Below are positions 19,105-27,086 of a DNA stretch of 33,198 nucleotides, piece by piece. The translations under genes were made by a program, and so were the position numbers. Every line of letters starts with the position of its first letter. Position 1 is the stretch's first letter. Under the pieces are notes generated by a model. It saw only the letters and a list, made by a program, of their open reading frames with translations. It did not search any database and was not told the origin of the DNA. Source of the DNA: Myxosarcina sp. GA_180221_E-2-1-MAG-40_15 (GTDB lineage: Bacteria > Cyanobacteriota > Cyanobacteriia > Cyanobacteriales > Xenococcaceae); assembly GCA_020692205.1 (NCBI GenBank), contig JAIMKV010000055.1, positions 1 to 33,198 of the forward strand, given 5' to 3'.

Positions 19105-19422
19105 ATGGCAACGATTCAACAACAAAAAATACGCATTCGCCTTAAAGCATTCGATCAACGCTTACTCGATACATCCTGTGAAAAGATTGTTGATACGGCA
19201 AACCGAACTAATGCCTCCGCCGTTGGTCCCATACCTTTACCCACAAAAAGGAAAATTTACTGTGTTTTGCGATCGCCTCACGTAGATAAGGACTCTCGCG
19301 AACATTTTGAAACTCGTACCCATCGTCGTATTATTGATATATATAAGCCTTCTTCTAAAACCATCGACGCTTTGATGAAATTAGACCTTCCTGCCGGCGT
19401 TGATATTGAAGTTAAACTTTAG
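19105..19422 (+). CDS. rpsJ: 30S ribosomal protein S10
   Basis: S10, 105 residues, is a 30S head protein that also acts as NusE in transcription antitermination. The conserved [24 protein letters not shown] and [13 protein letters not shown] motifs are complete. The ATG at 19105 is set by the standard N-terminus. In many cyanobacteria S10 follows tuf in the str cluster instead of heading the S10 operon, as here. It is followed after 125 bases by the Lon-N-domain gene, also a familiar cyanobacterial neighbour. Confidence 0.98.
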   Translation: MATIQQQKIRIRLKAFDQRLLDTSCEKIVDTANRTNASAVGPIPLPTKRKIYCVLRSPHVDKDSREHFETRTHRRIIDIYKPSSKTIDALMKLDLPAGVDIEVKL

Positions 19423-19547
19423 ACTTAACTACTAGAATAACCCTTGAGATTATTATTCTGAAGCGTTGTTCTGGTAGGTACGCTTTGAGGAAAAATTAGC
19501 TAAAGTAAATAAGTAGTCATACTAGTTATAACTAGGTAAAAGTTTAG

Positions 19548-20189
19548 ATGGCATCTTCTTCAATCGCAGTTAGAGAATTACCTTTATTTCCCCTTCCTGA
19601 AGTAGTTCTATTTCCCAGCCGTCCATTACCGCTGCATATTTTTGAATATCGTTATCGGATCATGATGAACACGATCCTAGAACACGATCGCCGCTTTGGA
19701 GTGTTGTCAATCGATCCGACCACAGGAGAAATTGCGGAGTATGGCTGTTGTGCTGAAATTCTTCACTTTCAGCGATTGCCTGATGACCGAATGAAGATGC
19801 TTTCTTTTGGACAGCAAAGATTTAAAGTTTTGGAATATGTTCGCGAAAAACCCTATCGGGTTGCTTTAGTGGAATGGATTGAGGATAAACCAGCTGCGGA
19901 AGATTTAAGTCCGATGGCGACTGAAGTTGAGGAATTACTGAGAGATGTAGTGCATTTGTCTGCTAAATTAACTAGTCAAAAGATTGAGCTTCCTGATGAT
20001 TTGCCTAGTTCACCTACAGAATTATCATATTGGGTAGCTAGTAACTTATATGGAGTAGCATCGGAACAGCAAGCACTATTAGAAATGCAAGATACCCTAA
20101 AGCGTCTCCAAAGAGAACAAGAGATCCTGAGTTCTACTCGTAATCATTTAGCAGCTAGAACTGCGCTGAAAGATGCTTTAGATAATTAG
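19548..20189 (+). CDS. Lon protease N-terminal-domain protein (LON substrate-binding domain)
   Basis: A 213-residue protein consisting of the Lon N-terminal substrate-binding (PUA-like) domain: ELPLFPLPEVVLFPSRPLPLHIFEYRYRIMM near 10-40, then the beta-rich FGVLSID and GQQRFKVLEY segments, and a long helical C-terminus rich in Leu, Glu and Gln. The ATPase and protease domains of Lon are absent, so it has no proteolytic activity of its own and may bind unfolded protein or an adaptor partner. Cyanobacteria lack classical Lon but keep this stand-alone domain. It follows rpsJ on the same strand and may share its transcript. The function is unproven. Confidence 0.88.
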   Translation: MASSSIAVRELPLFPLPEVVLFPSRPLPLHIFEYRYRIMMNTILEHDRRFGVLSIDPTTGEIAEYGCCAEILHFQRLPDDRMKMLSFGQQRFKVLEYVREKPYRVALVEWIEDKPAAEDLSPMATEVEELLRDVVHLSAKLTSQKIELPDDLPSSPTELSYWVASNLYGVASEQQALLEMQDTLKRLQREQEILSSTRNHLAARTALKDALDN

Positions 20190-20211
20190 GACTTAGCTGC
20201 ATTTTTAAGCA

Positions 20212-20662
20212 ATGAGCGACAAGCAGATAAAATACATAACTCGCCCTGCAACTGCTCTAGACTATCAATACTGCTACCAACTTACTAAAGAGAATATGTT
20301 CGTTCGAGCTTTTTAGTCTTCATTGGGGTGGATAGGTTTCTTCGGCTTTTTGTAATGACTTTAATGTAGATGACACAACTATAATTCTCTGTAATTCTCA
20401 CAGAATTGGTTATTATAGTCTCAAAAAAGATCATGAAAGAGTAGATCTTGATAACCGACAGCTATCTCCTGCTGTCCAAGGACAAGGAATTGGGACACAA
20501 GTGCTAAAAAATATTTTAAATAGTAATAGATTAAAACAAATACGTCTAACTACATTTTTAGATAATCCAGCTATACATCTTTATCAAAGGTTTGGGTTTA
20601 TAATAACTGAACTGAATGGAGCTACGGTTAAGATGACAAAATATGTACAACAGCCTTACTAA
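20212..20662 (+). pseudogene. GNAT acetyltransferase pseudogene (one frameshift, one amber codon)
   Basis: Two frames join into one GNAT N-acetyltransferase of about 149 residues. The first frame (ATG at 20212) reads IKYITRPATALDYQYCYQLT and ends at a stop near 20314. The next frame then reads LHWGG from 20318, meets TAG at 20333 where the family has Trp (HWGGW), and continues openly to TAA at 20662. The second part holds the acetyl-CoA loop LSPAVQGQGIGTQVLK and the NPAIHLYQRFGF ending. A one-base loss in the T-run at 20311-20314 and TGG-to-TAG explain the damage. The gene is recently decayed, because the rest of the frame is still open. It lies between the Lon-N gene and pheA. A sequencing error could explain the frameshift but would have to be accompanied by a second one for the amber codon. 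Confidence 0.85.
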
Positions 20663-20677
20663 GGTAAATATCTTAAT

Positions 20678-21544
20678 TTAAGCTGATATGGGCAAAAGAT
20701 GATAATTACCAAATATTTTTAATATTTCTGTGCAACTAGACAACTCCGTTAAAGCTTGATTAATTGAAAGATCTTGAGAATTACCTTCTAAGTCGATAAA
20801 AAATATGTATTCTCCCATAGAACGCTTGGTTGGGCGAGATTCAATTTTACTTAGATTAATTTCTCTTTTAGCAAAAATTTCTAGTGCCTTAACTAAAGCA
20901 CCTGGGGCGTTTTTAGGTAAACTAAAAGCTAAAGAAAGATGACTACCAAGATTAGCTTCCTCACTGGGCAAATCCCTTAAGCTATACCTAACGATCCAAA
21001 AACGTGTAGAGTTATCAAGACTATCTTTTATATCTGGTTTGAGAAGTGGTACTTGATATAGTTCTGCTGCTCTAGGAGACGCAATTGCTGCCGCTTGATG
21101 GTCATTTTGCAGTAAATTAATTCCCTCAGTAGTAGATTTTGTGGGAACAAGCTGAACCTGGGGCAAAAAACTTTCTAACCACTTCTGACATTGAGCCAAA
21201 GCTTGAGGGTGAGAATAAACTGTTTTAATTTGTTCTAGTGATTGACTAAAAGATAACAATCCATGACTGATAGGAAGAGTTAGTTCTTGATGAACTTGGA
21301 GATTAGAAGACTGCCATAAAGTATCTAAAACCACGGTGACACTGCCCTCAATCGAATTCTCGATGGGAACTACGGCTAGATCGACTTCACCTTTTTCTAC
21401 AGACTGTAAAGCTAAAGCAATACTGGGATAGGGACATAGAACAGTGGTCAATTGTCGATTTTTTGATACCCAAGCTGAATATGTTAGTGCAGCAGTTTCA
21501 GTGTTGGTACCTGTAGGACCAAGATACGCTAGAGAAAGCTTCAT
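20678..21544 (-). CDS. pheA: Prephenate dehydratase with ACT domain
   Basis: Monofunctional prephenate dehydratase, 288 residues from the ATG at 21544, converts prephenate to phenylpyruvate in phenylalanine synthesis. The catalytic domain begins LAYLGPTGTNTETAA and includes NSIEGSV and the catalytic T180-R181-F182 in DNSTRFWIV. The C-terminal ACT domain has the GALV (215-218) and ESRP (235-238) motifs that bind phenylalanine, so feedback inhibition is expected. The frame extends to a TTG at 21562, but the ATG places the start directly before the conserved first strand. No chorismate mutase domain is fused. It is divergent from the DUF1997 gene with about 120 bases between. Confidence 0.95.
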   Translation of the reverse strand: MKLSLAYLGPTGTNTETAALTYSAWVSKNRQLTTVLCPYPSIALALQSVEKGEVDLAVVPIENSIEGSVTVVLDTLWQSSNLQVHQELTLPISHGLLSFSQSLEQIKTVYSHPQALAQCQKWLESFLPQVQLVPTKSTTEGINLLQNDHQAAAIASPRAAELYQVPLLKPDIKDSLDNSTRFWIVRYSLRDLPSEEANLGSHLSLAFSLPKNAPGALVKALEIFAKREINLSKIESRPTKRSMGEYIFFIDLEGNSQDLSINQALTELSSCTEILKIFGNYHLLPISA

Positions 21545-21610
21545 AAAAGTTGAGATTTGCAAAGATAATAATATAACGAAGGTATCATTTTTTTACATTA
21601 AGCTAACTTG

Positions 21611-21616
21611 TTGACA
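21611..21616 (+). promoter_or_regulatory. Possible -35 element for the DUF1997 gene
   Basis: A perfect TTGACA lies about 50 bases before the ATG at 21666. The -10 at the usual distance is poor (TAAGAA), so this is a candidate only. Confidence 0.3.
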
Positions 21617-21665
21617 AAATGTAACTTAAAATTAAGAAATAGCAAAAATTTCAGTAGTTTTACTC

Positions 21666-22250
21666 ATGTACGTTAGTTTCAACGCTTCAGAATCAGTCCA
21701 GATATCAGTAAACAATGAGACAAAGCCGATACAGCATTATTTACGCCAACCAAAAAGATTGGTCAATGCGATCGCTGAGCCAAGACTAATGAAGCAGATA
21801 GCTGAAGATTTATACGAATTAAAAATGCGACCAATTAATTTTATGGAGATGTATTATTTTCAGCCAATTGTGTTGCTAAAAGTTTGGTCTGGCTCTAACG
21901 GCAGTGTATATTTGAGATCTGAAAATTGTCAAATTAAGGGCATTGACTATATCAATGAGCGTTTTTCCCTGAAGCTAAAAGGAGTTTTATCTCCTCGCGA
22001 ATTTCAGGATTTGACAATTATGGAGGGTCAGGCTGATTTAGAGGTTAGAGTTGAACTACCTACAGCTTTGATGTTTACTCCCAAAGCATTTTTAGAACTG
22101 ACTGGTAACAAATTACTTAAAGGTGTTTTAGGTAGAATCAAACAAAAGTTAAGCACTCAATTAGTTCAAGACTATCGCACCTGGGCATCTCAAGAGGTGC
22201 AGCCAGAACCAAAAACTTCAGCCAACTTATCTCCCGATCTGGGGTATTAA
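21666..22250 (+). CDS. DUF1997-family protein
   Basis: A 194-residue DUF1997 protein, a family found in cyanobacteria and plant plastids. From memory the family pattern is an N-terminal stretch followed by Y(L)RQPKRLVNAI (residues 25-35), a run of beta strands with LEVRVELP, and a C-terminal helix ending QDYRTWASQE; all are present. No signal peptide or membrane segment is visible. The family's biochemical role is not known to me; a lipid- or pigment-binding fold has been suggested by its shape but I cannot support that from sequence. It converges on rnhB with a 24-base gap and diverges from pheA. Confidence 0.8.
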   Translation: MYVSFNASESVQISVNNETKPIQHYLRQPKRLVNAIAEPRLMKQIAEDLYELKMRPINFMEMYYFQPIVLLKVWSGSNGSVYLRSENCQIKGIDYINERFSLKLKGVLSPREFQDLTIMEGQADLEVRVELPTALMFTPKAFLELTGNKLLKGVLGRIKQKLSTQLVQDYRTWASQEVQPEPKTSANLSPDLGY

Positions 22251-22274
22251 ACCAAGGAAGGCAGCAGGTGGCTT

Positions 22275-22898
22275 TTAAACAAGCGACTGACAAGGTTTAA
22301 ACGAACGGCGATGTTCGGCGCATATTCCATACTGTTTAATAGCTAAACGATGTTTTGCAGTGGGATATCCTTTGTTGTTAGCCAAATCATATTCTGGATA
22401 TTTTTTAGCTAAATCAATAATTAACTCATCACGCCAGACTTTAGCCAAAACACTGGCTGCTGCAATAATAGGCGATCGCACATCTCCTTTAATCACGGTT
22501 TTTTGTGGCAGATTTAAATTAGCGATCGGGAACTTACCATCTACTAAACATATATTGGGAGTAACTTCCAAGCCCATCACGCATCGCTTCATAGCCAACA
22601 AAGAAGCGTAAAAAATATTCAGCCGATCAATCTCGGCAACGTTAGCACAGCTAATATGCCAAGCAGTCACCACCATCTTGAGCGGCTGAATTAATTCCTG
22701 ACGTTTTAAGCAAGACAATTGTTTACTGTCTTTGACTCCCAGAGCGACTAACTGAGGAATAGCAGATATAGGTAAAACTACTGCTGCTGCGACTACAGGA
22801 CCAAACAAAGCACCTCTCCCAACTTCATCTACTCCTGCAATCAAAGTATAGCCAGAGGTAAATTCTGCTAATAAAGAATGATCAAAAGGTTTATTCAT
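22275..22898 (-). CDS. rnhB: Ribonuclease HII
   Basis: RNase HII, 207 residues, nicks RNA-DNA hybrids and starts removal of misincorporated ribonucleotides. The active-site carboxylates are visible: Asp24 and Glu25 in GVDEVGRG, Asp120 in CLVDGKF, and the Asp of the AAASVLAKVWRDELI helix. The GRG segment that senses the RNA-DNA junction is intact, and ALGVKDSKQLS is present. It follows rne on the same strand with a 99-base gap; the rne-rnhB order is widely conserved in cyanobacteria and the two are likely co-transcribed. The ATG at 22898 gives a normal N-terminus. Confidence 0.95.
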   Translation of the reverse strand: MNKPFDHSLLAEFTSGYTLIAGVDEVGRGALFGPVVAAAVVLPISAIPQLVALGVKDSKQLSCLKRQELIQPLKMVVTAWHISCANVAEIDRLNIFYASLLAMKRCVMGLEVTPNICLVDGKFPIANLNLPQKTVIKGDVRSPIIAAASVLAKVWRDELIIDLAKKYPEYDLANNKGYPTAKHRLAIKQYGICAEHRRSFKPCQSLV

Positions 22899-22997
22899 CA
22901 GGCTAACTTCAAAGACAAATTGGGAAAAATTAAATACACATCTTATTTTCTTTTTTTCACCAAATTATTCAAGCTAAATTGAGTTTTTTACTGGAGT

Positions 22998-25013
22998 TTA
23001 TACATTTGCTTCTCTTGCCGAAGAACGACGGCGACGACGACGGCGATCAGTAGAAGTCTCTTGAGTTGAAGACTCTGGCTCAGGAGTTATATTGGTCATC
23101 TCTGGCTCGGATACAAGCACAGGCTCTGACTCAGTTTGATCTTTGATTTTAGTTTTGGGGATTTTAGTTTTAGGCTTTCTTTCTATTTGAGGCTGCTCTG
23201 CTTGTGTGTCGGCTTCTACCGAGTCTGAAACGACGACTGAATCTTTGGTAGGTAATTCTTCTCCTGGTTTTTTGACATATACTAATACCGATTTTGGGTC
23301 TTGAGATTGGTCGGCATAAACTAAAGGAGACACTCCCATTAAAGCGTAGATTTCTTGTTCTAAATCATTCATTTCCACTGTGACTTTTTCCAAGTTAGCC
23401 TCATCTCGACGGGGCGATCGCGATTGAGAACGAGATTTGCGTTCTTCTTCATTGTTTTCAGAATCCCTAAGGCTTTCATCAGGGGATATAGCCTCTTGTT
23501 CCATTAGTTCATCTTTGATTAATAGATCGTTACGGCGACTGCGACGGCGACGACGATTACCGTTGTTGTTGGCGTTCTGTTCTTGATAGTTAGGATGATT
23601 AATTAAATCTGGCGGTTGGTTATTATCGTCGTAACTAAGATTGGGAACTGGTTTGCTAGATACTTCTACTTTTTCTCTTTCTATAGGAGAGGGAATGACT
23701 GGACGGAGCGTATTTATCGGTTCACGAATTGCTGCTGGTGGAATTATGGGTGCTGTTTCAATTGATTCTGCCTCTAATTTTCCTGGAAGATGAGCTATTT
23801 GACCCAAACCACCGCAAGTATGGCAAGTTTGTCCAAATAGCTCATAAATGTTTTTCCCTTGGCGTTTGCGCGTCAACTCGACTAAGCCTAGTTCCGATAG
23901 TTGGGCTATTTGAGGACGAGCTTTATCTCCTTTAAGACTATTGTTAAAGTGTTCTAACAGTTTCAGTTTGTCGCCATGGGAATCCATGTCAATAAAATCA
24001 ACTACAATTACCCCACCAATATTTCTCAAGCGTAGCTGACGAGCAATTTCCGTTGCTGCTTCGGTATTTGTCCACAGCACTGTTTCTCTGGCCGTTGCCG
24101 AACGAGTAAAAGAACCTGAATTTACGTCGATCACGGTTAAAGCTTCGGTAGGTTCAATAATAATATATCCCCCAGCTGGTAACTCTACTCTAGGTTTTAA
24201 GGCTTCTCTTACCGCAGCACTAATACGATAGTAGTCCAAAATAGGCTGTGGTTCTCGATGGTAATCAATAAATACGCCTTGAGGCGAGCGACCACTACTC
24301 CAGTTCATTAAATGTTGTTTGATTCTTTTTACTCCAGCTGATGAATCGACCACAATGGTATTTACTTCTGCTGAATAGGTATCTCGTAGCACACGCTGAA
24401 TAAAATCATCATCACGGTTGAGCAAGACAGGTGGTTTGGCATAATTAGCCTGATACTGAATTGACTCCCACTGCTTTTGCAAGAATTCTAAATCTTCCAT
24501 AATGGCTTCTTCGGCTTTACCATCTGCCTCGGTTCTAATCAATAAACCCATACCAGGAGGTTTGATTAAAATTGCCAAGGCACGAAGACGGCTGCGCTCA
24601 TTTTCATTAGAAATGCGACGAGATAACTTGACTCCCTTGCCATAGGGCATTAAAACTAAATAGCGGCCTGGAAGAGTTATATTTCCAGTAAGTCTCGGCC
24701 CTTTATTGCCTGTTGGCTCTTTCATTACCTGAACCAAAGCCTTTTGTTGAGGGACTAATAGTTCGGTAATGGCTGCTGCGCTTTTTTTAAGACGCAATGG
24801 ACCTAAATCTGTAACGTGAATAAACCCATTGCGTTCACTATTACCTATATTGACAAAGGCAGCATCGATACCAGGAATGACATTTTCTACCGTACCTAGA
24901 TAAATATCGCTAACCTGTTGATGTCCGGTTGCAACAATTAATTCTTGTATCTGTTCTTTCCAGAAAACAGCAGCTATGTGATGTTGTTCTGCAATAATAA
25001 TCTGTTTTGACAT
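22998..25013 (-). CDS. rne: Ribonuclease E (RNase E/G family)
   Basis: RNase E, 671 residues, is the main endonuclease for mRNA decay and rRNA processing. An S1 domain opens the protein (about 35-110), followed by the RNase H-like and 5'-sensor regions. The metal-binding aspartates are Asp296 in VIDVNSG and Asp339 in VVDF, and the zinc-link cysteines are Cys397 and Cys400 (CHTCGG). After about residue 410 the tail is disordered and charged, with an Arg cluster in the middle and DRRRRRRRSSAREANV at the end. The RRRRRRSSA nonapeptide is known in cyanobacteria as the PNPase-binding site. The usual cyanobacterial C-terminal layout is thus kept, without the long scaffold of E. coli RNase E. The ATG at 25013 is preceded by a 684-bp untranslated interval, suggesting leader-based autoregulation. 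Confidence 0.96.
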   Translation of the reverse strand: MSKQIIIAEQHHIAAVFWKEQIQELIVATGHQQVSDIYLGTVENVIPGIDAAFVNIGNSERNGFIHVTDLGPLRLKKSAAAITELLVPQQKALVQVMKEPTGNKGPRLTGNITLPGRYLVLMPYGKGVKLSRRISNENERSRLRALAILIKPPGMGLLIRTEADGKAEEAIMEDLEFLQKQWESIQYQANYAKPPVLLNRDDDFIQRVLRDTYSAEVNTIVVDSSAGVKRIKQHLMNWSSGRSPQGVFIDYHREPQPILDYYRISAAVREALKPRVELPAGGYIIIEPTEALTVIDVNSGSFTRSATARETVLWTNTEAATEIARQLRLRNIGGVIVVDFIDMDSHGDKLKLLEHFNNSLKGDKARPQIAQLSELGLVELTRKRQGKNIYELFGQTCHTCGGLGQIAHLPGKLEAESIETAPIIPPAAIREPINTLRPVIPSPIEREKVEVSSKPVPNLSYDDNNQPPDLINHPNYQEQNANNNGNRRRRRSRRNDLLIKDELMEQEAISPDESLRDSENNEEERKSRSQSRSPRRDEANLEKVTVEMNDLEQEIYALMGVSPLVYADQSQDPKSVLVYVKKPGEELPTKDSVVVSDSVEADTQAEQPQIERKPKTKIPKTKIKDQTESEPVLVSEPEMTNITPEPESSTQETSTDRRRRRRRSSAREANV

Positions 25014-25697
25014 TAATTTTCCTCAAAAATTCTGATGGCTGATTATCAATTAGCCTGTCTTAAAACCACACAATCCATTGATTGAGAAATGGACAATTAC
25101 TTATTTTTCGATGTTTTTCAAAGCAAGAAAATTACGGGATGTAAATAAATCAGTGAATTCCCTAAAAAAGCTAAATGGCGTTTCGATGTTACCAAATAAT
25201 ATTTATTCAAGTAGTCTTGCTGATTATTTAACTATTTGTCTCTTGTAGAATTGGCTTTCTACTTTTTTGCTTCTGTAAAAAGAAGCCAGTTAGAGGAATT
25301 CGCAGTCGAAAGTAATTAAACCAGATAGGTGAGGCTGCAACTTTATTAAGATTAGTCACAGACTATCTCGATTGTGCTTGATCGGACTCCGCCGTTTCAC
25401 GATAGAGCTTACTGCAACTGTTGGTAAAGGCTTAGCCGACTAATGTAACTTTTAGGAGGCGGTCGGATTGTGTTAGCTCTAGATAGCGATTAGCTTAACC
25501 GCTTCTGGGGTGACCGCCAGTTGAATTTACAATCTTCTAACTACGATTACTAAAAGACCACGAAAATTACTGAGACGTTACTCCACCAAATTTTAACCTG
25601 AATATAACCTTGAAGAACAATCTTTGGCAAGGTAATTAGGCTGTCCCTCGAACTACATAGCCGAGTAAAGCGAAAAATTTAGCGAGTTCAAAAATCA
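25014..25697 (-). promoter_or_regulatory. 684-bp untranslated interval upstream of rne, structured
   Basis: No protein frame longer than about 20 codons is credible. Two clear secondary structures are present: a bulged 12-bp hairpin at 25252-25288 (TGGCTT/AAGCCA plus CTTTTT/AAAAAG) and a 7-bp perfect pair GGCGGTC/GACCGCC at 25458-25518 enclosing GTTA/TAAC and AGCT elements. The part 25320-25560 is clearly more GC-rich than the rest. RNase E genes elsewhere, including in cyanobacteria, have long leaders cleaved by RNase E itself. I could not place a promoter. Confidence 0.45.
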
Positions 25698-26960
25698 TTA
25701 AGTTTTGGTTATTTCTTGTTTTATTATATCTGCGATCTGGTTTGCTGCACCAGTTCTTCCCCCAGCAGATTGTAAACGATCGCGCATAGTTTGAAGTTTG
25801 CCAGGATGAGCAATGTAGTCTAACACTAATTCAGCAACCATTTCAGGCTCAAGTTTGCCGACTAATTCTGGTACGATTTCCTCTCCCGCCCAAATATTGG
25901 GCCAGGCAAACAAGCGTTTTTGCCTCAGTACTAGCCAATTAATTAGTTTGGCAAATGCTGTCCCTACACCTGGTAAATTAGCTAAAATTCCTGGTAGTCC
26001 GTCCCAGGAACGCATGGCATCTAGTTGCTGAGTCGGCAACAAAACGATCATTGGTACTTTTAGAGCGGTTAATTCAGCAGTATTAGCCCCCACAGTAGTC
26101 AAACATATTTGACAGCTAACTAGAGTTTCATAGGCAGGGAACTTAGTAATTAGTTGAATTTTTGTTCCTTGAGAGGTCAAAAGATAAGCAGCCTGGGTTG
26201 GGGTGGCTGCAACCAATTCTCCTTCAATATTGCCGAAAGATGCAACTAAACGATTGTATTGCCGATTGGCATATTGACTTAGGGTAGTTAAATCGATGGT
26301 AGGGGCAACAGGAATCATAAATTGAACTTGGGGATATTGCTGCCGAATTTTATCGGCGATCGCTAAACACAAAGGAACACCCTGAGACAGTTTGGCTGGT
26401 TTTGAGCCTACTAGTAACCCAATCAAAGGAGGATCTTGGTTTAATTTAGTAGATTGATGATCTACTTCTAAGGCAACATCTGCCATCAAGTCTCCTACCA
26501 GAGTAAACTTGTGTCGATAAGACTTGCTTACTCCCTCGATTACTTGTTGATTCATGGCTGCGAAGCGGTCTACAAAGCGATACCAACGAGCATCCCATTC
26601 TGCATAAACTAAGCTTGAGTAGCCCAATCTTTTGCTGACAGCAACGGTGTAAAACTGGTCACCTCCTAAAAAGACCACGATGCCGCGTTGATGCCATTGC
26701 CAATCATCTTTAGTTTTGCCCCAAAGCAAAAAAGCCCAAAAATCAGAGGCGGGTAATACTCGCTCTACTTCGGGGTAGCTAGAGGCGATCTCCGCTTCTC
26801 TAGCAGTACTATGAGGACAAGGGGACAACAACACTGAAATTCTAATTTGCCGAATTTGCTCATCTTCCATAACTTGAGTCAAACGTTTAACCACAAGACG
26901 TACCCAAGTTGCAACCTCTCCAGGACCATTGGACAAAATAACAATATCAGTCGGTTGCAT
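25698..26960 (-). CDS. LpxB-like (lipid-A-disaccharide synthase-related) GT-B glycosyltransferase
   Basis: A 420-residue protein with the fold of lipid-A-disaccharide synthase: N-terminal LSNGPGEVATWVR, a central GLLVGSKPAKLSQGVPLCLAIADKI strand-loop like the LpxB donor region, and CLTTVGANTAELTALKVPMIVLLP, the GT-B nucleotide-sugar motif. It is longer and more divergent than canonical LpxB (about 380 residues) and carries two hydrophobic stretches (near 85 and 340) that may contact membrane. Cyanobacteria have both a canonical LpxB and this related paralogue; its acceptor is not known to me. It ends 684 bases before rne on the same strand and starts 126 bases after the caspase-like gene. Donor and acceptor are inferred only at family level. 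Confidence 0.75.
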   Translation of the reverse strand: MQPTDIVILSNGPGEVATWVRLVVKRLTQVMEDEQIRQIRISVLLSPCPHSTAREAEIASSYPEVERVLPASDFWAFLLWGKTKDDWQWHQRGIVVFLGGDQFYTVAVSKRLGYSSLVYAEWDARWYRFVDRFAAMNQQVIEGVSKSYRHKFTLVGDLMADVALEVDHQSTKLNQDPPLIGLLVGSKPAKLSQGVPLCLAIADKIRQQYPQVQFMIPVAPTIDLTTLSQYANRQYNRLVASFGNIEGELVAATPTQAAYLLTSQGTKIQLITKFPAYETLVSCQICLTTVGANTAELTALKVPMIVLLPTQQLDAMRSWDGLPGILANLPGVGTAFAKLINWLVLRQKRLFAWPNIWAGEEIVPELVGKLEPEMVAELVLDYIAHPGKLQTMRDRLQSAGGRTGAANQIADIIKQEITKT

Positions 26961-27086
26961 TTATCTGACGTGAATTTAACAGAAATGAAAATAGGCTGGC
27001 TAGGATGATTATTAGTAATTTGTCTCAAGCAGGGGAAAGAACTGCTACGGTTAAACAGCACCTTGCTAGGAGATCATCTTAATTAT

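Noticed and set aside
23000-23560. Arginine-rich coding repeats in the rne tail as a DNA repeat element
   Set aside because: They are codon repeats in a disordered, RNA- and PNPase-binding tail, as in other cyanobacterial RNase E proteins.
25320-25697. RNase P RNA, tmRNA, SRP RNA or a tRNA upstream of rne
   Set aside because: None of their signature sequences is present. The 7-bp GGCGGTC/GACCGCC pair resembles a tRNA acceptor stem, but the enclosed 47 bases have no anticodon or T arm.
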